Part shown: one piece after another, positions 12,830 through 23,534 of the stretch
How positions within the stretch are numbered: the stretch's first letter is position 1
Layout: the number at the start of each line of letters is the position of its first letter
Program-made: the position numbers and the translations under genes
The notes under the pieces: model-generated
Seen by the model: the letters and a program-made list of their open reading frames with translations, nothing else
The model's database searches: none
Told to the model about the DNA's origin: nothing
DNA from: Acanthaster planci
Taxonomy: Eukaryota > Echinodermata > Asteroidea > Valvatida > Acanthasteridae
Length of the DNA stretch: 64,000 nucleotides
Assembly (NCBI RefSeq): GCF_001949145.1
Contig: NW_019091381.1
Location: forward strand, 1,969,579-2,033,578
Direction: 5' to 3'

Positions 12830-14029
12830 GTAAGTATGACTTCGGTTTTGGCGCCTTTCAAATTCTGTCCAAAATCAAACAGTGAAGTTAATTCTAATGC
12901 AGATATTGCAACTTCAGTCTAGTTATGGACTTTTTAATGGTATTGTTTAGAGATATATTGTGATATAGAACAATTTGTTGCCAAAAGATAGGCCTAATGT
13001 TTATGTGGGCCATATACAGCAGATTCAGTCAAGCTGTTTCGGATCTTTGGGTTTATTTTATTTGTAGAGAGTTATCTTTCCACCACTGCCTGTTAAATCT
13101 TGCAGCCGTTTGAAACACTGCATGGGAAAGTTTGCATCGACAGCTGTAATAACCCCACATCTTTTGACCCGTAAAAAGGCGCCGTTTGGCAACATTTTAA
13201 ATCTTCTTGAAGCCTGCCTCGTCAATTGATGTCATCCCAAACCTTAGCTGCTTAGGCTTCAGTTTTAACCGTCATCTTCACGTGCAGCCTGTGACTTTTA
13301 TTCATGAGCATCCACATGGGATGCATTTGGCGCCATTGACTCTAACCTAATTGTCTAACTCACGACCGGCCACGGTGTCAGTTCTCCCGATTCTGATGTC
13401 ATGGGAGAGATTAACACTAAAGTTCCGTCAACTTTTTAAAACCACTGAACAGAGTGCCATAAATTATTGCGCCGCGTCACTATTCGGGATGGTTTCACTT
13501 CTGCCGACGGCTCTGACCATCATTCGAGCGACAGAAGATCACGTAAGTAGTTTTCAGAAAACCCGCAGGCAGCCCAAAAGTATAAGCGGTGTTGATGTCA
13601 TTGTATACAAAAACGTTTATTACGTGAAATTTAAAAAATTGACCGGGAAGGATCAGAAATATTAATTATAAAGAGTCATCATTTAAGGTAATAAATATCA
13701 AATACTGGGTACTCTTTCCACTAACTTTGCATTAAATGTGTCTTAATATACATTCCTTTGTGTAACGTCCCAAGATTCGCTGTAATGTAAAATGCTGGCC
13801 GTCAATTTAAGAGAAAATCGTGTGCAGTAAACAAAATGCGCCAATCCAGCTTTATAAATTAAACAAAAAGTCATACAGATATGGAACGAATGAAAAAAAA
13901 ATTAAAATGAAGCACCGTGGCTGGGTTTCAGGCAGCATTTCCCTTGCTTTTTTCACGTTCCTTACATTCACACATCAGCACACTTCACAGAAGTGATCGT
14001 TTTTGTGGATTTTTAAAAATCTTACTTAC
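12830..14029. other. Intergenic or intronic, one weak + frame
   Basis: A 104-codon + frame (13351-13665) contains a GTAAGTAG donor-like site at 13543 and an AACAG acceptor-like site at about 13450. Two frames are open between them, so neither can be preferred, and neither resembles a known domain. This lies between the + RhoGAP-like exon and the - TRPC-like exon. Confidence 0.3.
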
Positions 14030-14228
14030 CTGAGTTACCATTCTGAATGGCTATAACCAGTGCGCTCCGGCCGTCTTTATCCGAGCAGTTGATATTCAGA
14101 TCCGGCGCCTTCTCCAACGCGTACATGATAGCCTTCTTGTCCCCATTTTCCGCGGCAGCCAGGAACAGTTTCTCCATGGAGTCGAACCTCCCTGGACCAA
14201 TATCCATCTCCATGGTTGGGTGGGATAC
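14030..14228 (-). CDS. TRPC-type channel, N-terminal ankyrin exon
   Basis: Reading leftward, an ATG in good context (CCAACCATGG, ATG at 14213-14211) opens a frame that ends at a consensus donor TCAG|GTAAGTAAG, last exon base 14030, phase 1. The peptide has EKLFLAAAENGD, then LNINCSDKDGRSAL.IAIQNGN. This matches the first ankyrin repeat of TRPC channels, where N-[IV]-N-C-x-D-x-x-G-R-x-A-L-x-I-A-I-x-N-x-N is a hallmark (family knowledge). TRPC proteins form tetrameric calcium-permeable cation channels in the plasma membrane acting downstream of phospholipase C. An acceptor-like CCAG precedes 14228, and a stop lies in frame further upstream, so this is either a first coding exon or an internal exon whose ATG is used. 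The remaining channel exons would lie at lower coordinates and none was found, implying a very long intron or exons beyond the window. Another ankyrin protein is the main alternative. Confidence 0.72.
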
Positions 14229-15034
14229 CTGGTAAATTGGAGAACAAGCATACGGACACTTTGGTGAGATAAAGAACTATTCTGTTGGTGATGGTTTGGA
14301 TTGGAAATCGAGATCTCGCCCCATAAGGCTATTAAGCCTGGTGGGACTCTACAGCGGCCGTAGCTTAAGATCAAATCCCTCGATTGCTCAGATCATCGAC
14401 AAGGCATCAGAGACACATTCTGCCTCCTGAGAACGAGGATGGCCGGCAACAAATTTACGCACAGAAACCACAGCAATGCAAGGATGGGTCCGCTCAAAGT
14501 ATGCGCGACAACAACTTGCCGGTTTAAATTCCACAAAGAACTGTCGCCCATTGGTTAGGTTCCATTCAAGGTTAAGTTCAGAGGCTCTTCGGTGAACAAT
14601 CTGGAATTCAAATCATGTGGAGTTTAGACATCGCGATATAAACCTCTCCTAATGAGAATGATATCTCGACGGTTGCTCTGCTAGCTCCCAGTCGTACACC
14701 CTCACTATTGTCACTCCTATCAAGTGATGGTAGACGCAGGGTAAATCCAAATTTCTTTTACCAGTCTTCGGAACATTCAAATTCGAATGCTCAACCGTAC
14801 GCAATCGTTGCCACACGTTGGTCACTTTTCCTCGATTGTTGTAATATCAACTACGACGACACTGAGTGCAAGGGGGAAAGCCTGTATTAGTATCTGATGT
14901 GAAGTTACCTTTTGGGACATCTGTCTCGATCCAAATCTCGTTTAGTCTAATTTCTAGAGTCTTCACAGCACTGTTTACACAGCCTGATCCAGATAAGGCC
15001 GAGAGGTGTACTTATTCCACAGTTAGTTCTCAAG

Positions 15035-15470
15035 TCAATAGCGAATAGAAAGGTGATGCCATTGTACCACCATTTCCAACCGTTCCAGACAGCGTGCCCG
15101 CCGCGCGGGTACAAACCGAGCGGAGTTTAATACACTCATTGCCGCTCGGCCAGTGCCCGTTGCTCTTCCAGCTATGGTGACTAGGACATGAACATAACAC
15201 CAATCTGAACAGATCCCTGGGATCATGAGAAACGAGCACATTGTATCACTGAAACGAAAAAAAAAAGACAGAAAAAAAAACCCGCAGTCTGGCCTTGATT
15301 GGTCTGCGCATGCGCGTGCGGCGCTCCATCCTGATTTGCCCAACCCCTGCGAACTGTCGGACTTTTCGTCCTCACTCTCCTCAATTTCCACTGCATCATG
15401 GAGGAGAGATGTCGGCAAGCGCGGCATAACTAGCTGCGGAGGCGAAGCGAAGCAATCATAACTCAAACTC
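15035..15470 (-). promoter_or_regulatory. CpG-rich segment with NRF1 motif, possible promoter/first exon
   Basis: CG dinucleotides cluster here. TGCGCATGCGCG at 15305-15316 is a perfect NRF1-type palindrome. On the minus strand an ATG at 15427-15425 opens a frame with an acidic start (MPRLPTSLL, then EIEESEDEKSD), and the frame stays open for most of the segment. It lies about 1.2 kb upstream of the TRPC-like exon on the same strand, so a first exon or promoter of that gene is plausible. No compatible splice phase was demonstrated: a GTGAGG donor at 15375 would leave phase 1, while the 14228 acceptor needs phase 0. Confidence 0.28.
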
Positions 15471-17048
15471 GCTGGCGTGTGACTGTTGACATCTGGTCAC
15501 TACAGTCACGGGTATCAGTTGAACGATACCATCGCGGAATAAACCGTGGATAACTACCTGCAGCTTGCAGTTTCAAATTAAAGGAACCCCATATAACGCT
15601 GGAAAAAACACGATTATAAATACGTCTATTAAAATCTGCTGACAAAAAATTGTGCTTGATACACGTATGCAGTAACAATGTTATTATTCGTATTATAATG
15701 CATACTTTCGTTTGCAAAGTCCCTGTTTTTCCTAGTTTTTTCATAAAATAACAAACAAATTGATTACATTCATACTTAAGATGACAACAAGTGGAAAATA
15801 ATGTAAATCTAACAGTGCCCAGCGTTGCTCGCTAGTAATACTAAAATAATTATGCGAGTAATGCTTATTCGTGTCCCACTACGGCAATTGAAATACTGAT
15901 GTTCCTTTCATTTTGAAATACATGTATTTCAAGTTTAACTTCCTTTTTTCAGATTTGATGACTGGTTTTCACCACTTCCACATTTTGTTGATCGGCCCAA
16001 AATAGACTATTATGCGAGCTATTATGTCCTCGATTTCATGCCTGAATCTAGGTGTATCAAAATCAACCAACGTGTCACTTGAGTGGTACAGGCAAGTGAC
16101 GCGTATGTGTGGGGTTTTTTTGTGGGTTGGGGGAGGGGTTCTCATGCGGCCTCATGAGGCTGAGTGCAGTTCAGCACTCCAACCTGTCGAAACCTGCAGT
16201 GTAACACGACTACCATACGATTCTCTTTACATCCCACATTATGATGTGCCAAGTACCAGCCCTCTCTTCACACCTCGTGATGATGACACGAGGTAGACGA
16301 TCATTTGTCAAGGATGTGTACTTGCTCTGGTCACGCGGTCGCATCTTCCCCCTCTCCCTGCCCGCGTTATACCATGAGAAGAACCACTCGTTTGGTGCTG
16401 GCTGCGGTGCCATAGCAACAGTCAATTACGAGCACTGTGCACCAAAGTGAAGTGGGCTATTCCTGCGCAGAGTGCGACCTCGCGCGAGCTCGACACTTCA
16501 CAGCAGATATCGCATTTGCCATCTCGGTATAGCTAAGCCTGTTCAGTTGGGATGCCTGTTTTGACAATTTGTGTTTGAAAATTGCAACCAGCTGTAGGTA
16601 TTGGAACGACATGTCGACTCTTTACTTGTCGAAGAACAAACCATGAAACCATGAGCCCCCCCCCAATCGACTCAATTGATTACAAAATGGTATCAGACTG
16701 AGTGCTCTCAAACAAAGCTCTACTCTTCAATGTGGCGTCGCCGTCTTTATTATTTTTGTTAATCGAAGCAACGCCAAGAGCCACCAAGAATCGACCTGTG
16801 AAGGATGTTGAAAAACCCACACACTGATGCGAACAGCGCTTGTGGAATTATTAATGTGCACTTTAATAAGTACAATAAAACGTCGTAGAGCTTAAGTCAC
16901 CAACAGTACACGTGCACGTTGATTGAACAATGGACCCATTCCTCACAAACATGATTACTATACAACACATATTTCCATGTCATACCAAGTAGAGTTTGCA
17001 TACGATGACCTCGGAGTTCTGATTATGACACAAAAGACTTCACACGGA
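15471..17048. other. Non-coding stretch
   Basis: No exon supported. Around 16300-16500 CG dinucleotides are again frequent and GTGCCATAGCAAC at 16408-16420 resembles one half of an RFX X-box. This could be a second promoter-like patch. Confidence 0.3.
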
Positions 17049-17292
17049 TGGGTCATTCTATAAATTTGGGGTCCATTTTGCCGCCGTCCCTGTTAATTTG
17101 GCGTGTGATGTTTCAATGTTTAGAATTCATTCTGTAATTTCCAAGATGAGTAAGTACTGCAAATTACCTGCCAAACAAATGAAAACAGCTTGAAATCAAT
17201 TTCAGTGATACATGTCAGCTGCATATAGGCCTAACCTGTAACAGGGACGGAAAAATGTCACGCGTCGGACCCCAAATTTATAGAACGACCCA
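17049..17292. mobile_element. MITE with 26-bp terminal inverted repeats
   Basis: The left end TGGGTCATTCTATAAATTTG (continuing GGGTCC) is repeated inverted at the right end, with the single change A to G at the seventh base. Inside, CCGTCCCTGTTA on the left is matched by TAACAGGGACGG on the right, so pairing extends inward with a gap. The 244-bp element has no coding capacity. A target duplication is not clear; GA on both sides is the best candidate. The superfamily is undecided. Confidence 0.6.
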
Positions 17293-17385
17293 GATATGAC
17301 AATGTGGTTCGCCAGCGCATTAACCATCAGTGTCTAACACAGTTACTTCGACCTCTTTTTCTGCCAGTGAATGAGGCTTACTCAC

Positions 17386-17420
17386 ATCTCGGTATTCTGT
17401 TTTGCTATTCTGGTCGCCAT
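17386..17420 (-). CDS. Possible first coding exon (MATRIAKQNTE)
   Basis: On the minus strand an ATG in good context (TCCCATGGCG) starts an 11-codon frame ending at a GTGAGTAAG donor in phase 2. Just upstream on that strand is CCATGGTTACGC, the right half of an RFX X-box, so a promoter and start exon are possible. The peptide is too short to identify, and the donor lacks a G at the last exon base. Treat as a hint. Confidence 0.18.
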
Positions 17421-20400
17421 GGGAGATGCATTAGCTCTCGAGATGCGTAACCATGGAGATGGAGCATGAGTCTTGTTCATTGCACACTGCTCACTTTCGC
17501 CTACAGGGTCGGCATTGAAGGGGGATCATTTATGTCAGTCTACGAAACAGGTCCATGTTGAAAATGAAATGATGGCAAATATTAACATTGTTTTCGTTTG
17601 TCACGTTCTCGAAGATTCCTTGAAAAGGTAGTGTAGCGCCCTCAACTGACACCGCACATTAATTTTTTAGCGCAATGGAAACCTCGTTTTGGTTTATAGC
17701 TTATTCCACCCACTATGTTGTGGAGTTATACGTATGTTACATATATGCATCTGGTAAAAACATTACAACGTCTTTTGTTCTGTTTCGTGGCCAGAATATA
17801 TTACACCTGCTTGGAGAGTCTTCGAGGATAAAAAACCTCTTTGATGAATTATACATGTTCCATCATGTCCCTTAGAGATTTTGACGCATAGGAATCGATT
17901 TTTTTTCAAATGCAGATGCAGCTTCCAACACCTCACATTTTCTCATCAAAATGATCACTGGAGCACGAAATTAGAAAACATTGTGAGCATGAAATCCCTG
18001 ACAATTACAGGAAGTCACAGCAATACGCGATGGAGGGCAATAAGGAATTTAATAACTCACACCCAAACTAAATTTCCATGAATCATCAATTAAAATTCAA
18101 TTTTAAATAAGAGTTTGCAGTCTAGGGAGTACAGTTTTTGATGTTTTTAGACATGCTTGTTTCTTTCTTGGAAAATGGGCTACTATTTAAGTTTTAACAT
18201 AATAAGAAAATTGTCTTGAAACAAAAAACAAAAAAATAAAGCGAGACAAAAACAAAAACAAGAAAGAAGTTCTGAAACCCTTTTGGCACAATCTATTTTC
18301 TAAAGGCGTTATGTAGCCAAAATACCAACTGAAGAAACAAAATGAATGCTAAGGTTTCTAAATTATTATGACAAAAATTGTCCAAAGACATCGTCAAAAG
18401 ATGACTGCACACGGCAAATATGATAACACACTAAAACTTTCATATGGATATTATTTTCCTTGATCGTCATAACTAGATCCCTGAATTGAGGGCTGTCAAG
18501 CCACAATCACATTACGCAGAAAAAAAAAATTGCCTGAATTATGCAGTGATATGCCTCGAAGTGTAGTGGCATACGGAAATCTATCGACAGTCGCTTCCTG
18601 GGGCAACTCAGAGGAGAGGCGGCGTTAAGACTGCATAGGGTATCGAGACACCAGAGGAGGCGTGGTATGGTCTTAACAAGTAAGGAATGATTAAAAAATA
18701 ATAAACAATAAACAGGAATAACGAGTCCATTTCAAAGCCATTACGCTCATCTCCGTTGCCGAAGAAAAAGCACGATTGCGTCTTTAATATACGTATTCCG
18801 CCAGTCCTAATTTTCATTTGGTGAATGTGTTTGGCAGAGAAGTTCACCGGTACCTGCGCACGACCCAAACAGTGTCCCCACAAGCCGTAACTATCGAAAG
18901 AGAGGATGTAGAATCTAATCTTTAAAAAGCCGAGCATTTCGGAGGCCTAGAACTCATTATGCCGGTGTTCAAAGTAAGTAGGCGCTGTTTCTGTTGCACT
19001 CATCCTGGAGCACATTTAATTCTTTAAAGGGTTATATGAAGCGTAGGTGGGCTACACTGTAAAAACAAGTGTTAACTTTAAATTTTAAACGAACGCGTAG
19101 TGGTGTTAATAATCCACGGCTAAACACGCTGTGGTGTTTATTTTTTAAACAAAGACGTGCCGATGCGTGAATAAATTTAGACAGAAAAGCCACATTTAAG
19201 GGTGTTTATAACGACACAGAAACACGTTTATCGTCTGGTAATACCAAAACACGCTTACTTCAAAAAAGGTGTTTGATTTTGTAAGTTTCATGTTTTTAGT
19301 TAACGCAAGGACGCCTTCAGAATGGGCGTTGGTTTGTACAATTCATTTACGTGCACTTTCATAATTGTTTTTATTGGTTTCCATGGACTTGGGTGAAAAT
19401 TATCAATTTCTCTTTGAAGCATAAAATTCCAAGTTACATGTTGTGTTTCAACCAATTCGTATGAATCTTCCCTAATTTCCGGTTGCTGGAATATTCCAGG
19501 TATTACGACGAAGGGGACATTTTTCCCCATTCTTTTTATTTAAACAAAAGATCGGACTCAGAGTTATTTTTTTTTCAAGAGTTTTGGAGGGGTGGAAGAT
19601 TAAGAGCTTGAGCTCTGTGAGACTCTTCAAACGCGATCTCAAGATCTGCCGGTACTCCCGACGGAGGCAACTATTATTGTTCGTCACAAACCATGTCCGT
19701 CCTCAACAGAACCATAGCGTTATTACAGCAGTTCCGAGGTGGCATTCGTCACACCTATTCACTTGACTTTTTGACACGGCCCTAGGGCTTGCATGTGTCG
19801 CTGTAGTCATGGTTCCGCAGTCAGCTTCTCATGATATGCAGGTATTGTTCCCCTGGGAGGATATCCGGACGGGTACTTGCAGCGCTGAGCTAGAAGCTCC
19901 CATCGGCTAAAAACATGGCCCAAAGTTACACGAGCGCGCGATACCTCGCCACAGCTTCAGAGGTGAAACGGATATACCACTGATCGCTCCTCAGTGGCAT
20001 CAGGGCTTACCCAAATTTTCTTTGAATCGTCCATTTATAAGGGATTTATTTTCATGTATATCTCGATTTTACACACTATTTAGAAACTTTGTGTCGCAGG
20101 TTGTTTTCGTGCTAAAAGCCTTGTGCATTTTTCTCTTGGGAAGTGATCGTACACATCCAGGTCCTGGAGTTGTCCTATACATTGCTCCTTGAAACTTCCA
20201 ACATGAACAGTGGGTACAGAATGAGTGGATTGCATTTTGTATTTCAAAATATGTTTCAACGAGAGTACCAGTGACATTAGCAGTGATGATTTTTAGAAAC
20301 TAAAAAATGTTTGCTTTAAACAAACAGATAAGTATTACGCGACGAAAGATCCCCTAACAGGTTTTTAACAGGCGGCTATACAAGCCGCGCGTTCTTTCAA

Positions 20401-21101
20401 GTCGAGAGTTTAAAGAGTATCTACATCAATTACCACACGCAAAAATGTTCAGAGGATACACCTTTTGGAGACCAATGCAAATCAAGTTGAGTCGGCATCG
20501 GTGAACATCTGACGATTATCCACTAACAAGATTTAATAAAAAGGATATTAATGATGGAGGAGTACCATATCCTGCCCCTCGATGCATGGCTAGGTATAAT
20601 GATACCTACCATAAGAGTTCATTATCTGAGTGTAAATCTACCTAAAGGCGTATTCTGAACGTAAATTGTTTACAAAAAGATTTGTTTACAGTTAAAGATA
20701 CAATAAAGTAAAAAAAGTACTTTTAACGACCTAACTCATAAAATTTAAATATAGCCAATTTATCGAACTTGATGCTGTTGTCTCCCTCTAATGACCCAAG
20801 CCTAATTATGAAAACTGGAACTGCAAACGTGGTAATGCAGTGTTTTCCCCCAAAAAAACTGATTTCTGTGTTACGATTGAATCTAATCTTTGTTTCTTAT
20901 TACTGTCACCATTGTCGGGCTTCATATTCGATAGGTTTCTGTACCATGAGGACTGCAGGAACTCCTGAAAAGATAATGAAATTCGGGAGCGATCTTTCAA
21001 TAGATCACCACTCCGTCGATTGGAAAGCCGTTCTGAGCCAGAATTCGTGCGTCCACTGCTGAATGTGAATTAATTTCGAAACATAATGGAATTACTCCCA
21101 G
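17421..21101. other. Non-coding; repeat-like block at 19.05-19.29 kb
   Basis: From CACTGTAAAAACAAGTGTTAA (19054) to about 19290 the sequence is full of GTGTTTA / TAAACAC strings in both orientations, resembling a degenerate MITE whose right end is not recognisable. No exon is supported. Frames at 17675-17875, 18608-18937 and 19300-19687 have no recognisable motif. Confidence 0.35.
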
Positions 21102-21157
21102 CGTCATAAGATATTTGGCCGCGGGCCCAAGGCGCCCTTCACGAGACCAGCCATGCG
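21102..21157 (+). CDS. Short exon-like segment, unknown protein
   Basis: An acceptor (ATTACTCCCAG) is followed by 18 codons plus 2 nt, then a GTAAGC donor. The frame is CG-rich (RHKIFGRGPKAPFTRPAM), unlike the AT-rich flanks, and the base composition of the following 150 bp is also unusual for this area. The segment is too short for a family call. Confidence 0.22.
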
Positions 21158-23450
21158 GTAAGCCCGCATCTCATACCAGCTCTCCTCTCGAATCCACCCC
21201 CAATTTCATTATTAAAGTTACTAATGCAGATTTCCGGCTGGCAGAATGTCAGCTGAGCTACATATACGCGAGGGCCATCCGGGCCATGTCGTAAAATTAA
21301 TTTCATATTCAGTTTTTACAAACTGAGGAGTCTCAGCCTATTTTTTGATCTCTATTCCTATACAGTGTTATGGGGGTACTGTGCTACAGATTCCTCGCAA
21401 ACACTCAAAAGGGAAAATATATACACGTAGTCGTCGGTGGTACGCAAATAATGGAACGATATCATAATATAATCTGCATTTTTCATTACTTGAAAAGACC
21501 TTGCATGACGACGTTGATGTTAAAAAAATTAACATGATTAAGTTAATCGATACTTAAGTATCTCTAAATGATCAGTTACGCTTAAATCAACAAAAATTAA
21601 TAAAGTTAAACAAAAAGATTACTCAGAGATAAAACCAAAGACTAATTAAAACCCCAAACCAGTCTATCTATCTTCTACCAATTTTTTTCAAGGTTGATGC
21701 AATGCCCGTATATTGTCGGGCATTAGTTTTACAGCTGCTATGCAAAGCAGTATATAAAAGGTCAAGCAGCCAGATCAATAATTACCCGAAGGAACTTCAC
21801 ATTTTACGACAATGTGAACAATTTAACGAAATTTCTGTGTCTACGTTTCGTTGGTGGTGAACGTTTTTAAACAAAGTCTGTTCGAACAGCTTTTTCAACG
21901 GAAACCTATAAAGTTTCAGATTAAATCTCGAGTTGGAAGTCACCCTCGTGTGGAATTAAAGCACCGCCCTCCAACAGATGGTGATTAAATTTGAAACGAA
22001 AGCCCGCAGAACGAAATAATGGCTGAAGGCGGTGGGGCTGGCTTCTCCCAAACGCAAAAAAACATAATTCCCACGCGAGAATCAACGAGAACTATAAGTG
22101 AATTTAAGACGATAGCTATGGCCTGCTCAGCATAGACACACTTTGGCGATACTCGGGCAAATCATCCACTTTTCTGGCAGGGTTATATTTGGGCATAATT
22201 ACCCGTCGGATCTTTGTTTACAATGAGAGATAACACATACAACTTTTGTCTTGAAAAGTGGGGAAATGAATGGGCAGAGTGATCACTAAAGTAAACACTT
22301 TGTCTAAATCGGGCCCTTTGGGGTTGTTTTGACTCACATTCGTTGCCCTTTTTAAAAAATACGGGGGAAAGTTCACTCACACATGCACGGCGATGAACTA
22401 AAATTCCGATGGTCATGAATTCCCATGTAGACCAACACGTGGCTGTGTTTCTGTTTTTTTTTAATACTAACCAGATCCTCAATATGCAGTGTATGAACGC
22501 TTATTTAATCTTTTCCTTTTTAAAAAATAAAAATGAACGTTAATATACTTTGGACGGAATTGGGCATTAATACACATTATTTTAACTATATATATTTGAA
22601 ATGTAACATGTTTCCAGGCACTCAACGCCAATCGCCAAATATTCCTTTCCATAATCGAACCTTTTTCTAAGACTGTAACTCTCTGTGCAAGACAATTCCA
22701 AACCCATTTCAAATTTTAACTGATTTGTGTCTGGATCCTTCTATACATACACACCAACAATAGCGCCAGTGTCCCTGACAATTAATCTTCCAAAAAAAAA
22801 AACCGCGAAAATTTATTCACGTCTGACAGGGTTAGCACTCCCAAGAGAGAGACGAAGAGGAAAAAGTGGTTCTAAGAAAACTGAATGACCATGCGTTATT
22901 AGATCAATCACTTTGGTGTCTCTCTTCACGGCCCAAAGTGCTGCATGCTAAAACCACGTCGTGTATTACACACTAACAAAAAAACAGCCGCTCATCAAAT
23001 ACGGCGTTGACATTTTGCGCCGCTCGCCGCTGATGCTCCGTCTAATGTATGCATTTTTCTCTCTCGAAGACGATTTGTTCCTTCTTATTTAGGACTTAGC
23101 TTTTTGTGGGCAACTGTTGTGTGTTCACTTTGCGTGGCGGCCATCCGAAATATAAATGCACTTTAGGGAGGTTTTCTGGCCACGCTTTCAGCGATGTCAC
23201 ACGCTTTAGATAAGTGCATTAAACTTAAGCGTTTAGAACTGCTAAGAGCTGAAAGGAAATCAGTAAAAAAAAAAGCCCTGTGTTTGCTTCATTGTGGTAC
23301 AAAGATGTTTTAATTGGTTGATTTGTATTTGATATGTGCCATCGTTTTCACGCCTGGTTATGGAATGTACGTGCAACACGATTCAAAAAAGAATCTAAAT
23401 AAAGCCTATTTTAAGACAGAAGTATTAGTTCGACAGTGTATGTATATTCA
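21158..23450. other. Non-coding stretch with a small hairpin
   Basis: AATGCCCG (21701-21708) and CGGGCATT (21717-21724) form an 8-bp stem around an 8-nt loop. Nothing else beyond AT-rich sequence and short unassigned frames. Confidence 0.35.
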
Positions 23451-23534
23451 AATCGTGGACCCATAACAATTGGGGACAATAGGGTCCCAAAAGTGAAGTA
23501 TGGACAAAAGAGGAACAATAGGGAGTCCACGATT
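23451..23534. repeat. 84-bp inverted-repeat cassette
   Basis: AATCGTGGAC at 23451-23460 is inverted as GTCCACGATT at 23525-23534. Inside are two near-copies of GGACAATAGGG / GGAACAATAGGG, and a GGACCC/GGGTCC pair nested near the left arm. This could be a very small MITE or a degenerate palindrome; no target duplication was found. Confidence 0.35.

Noticed and set aside
13351-13665. 104-codon + frame as the next RhoGAP exon
   Set aside because: It has no similarity to the later RhoGAP blocks. Splicing 12829 to the acceptor near 13450 would create a TAG.
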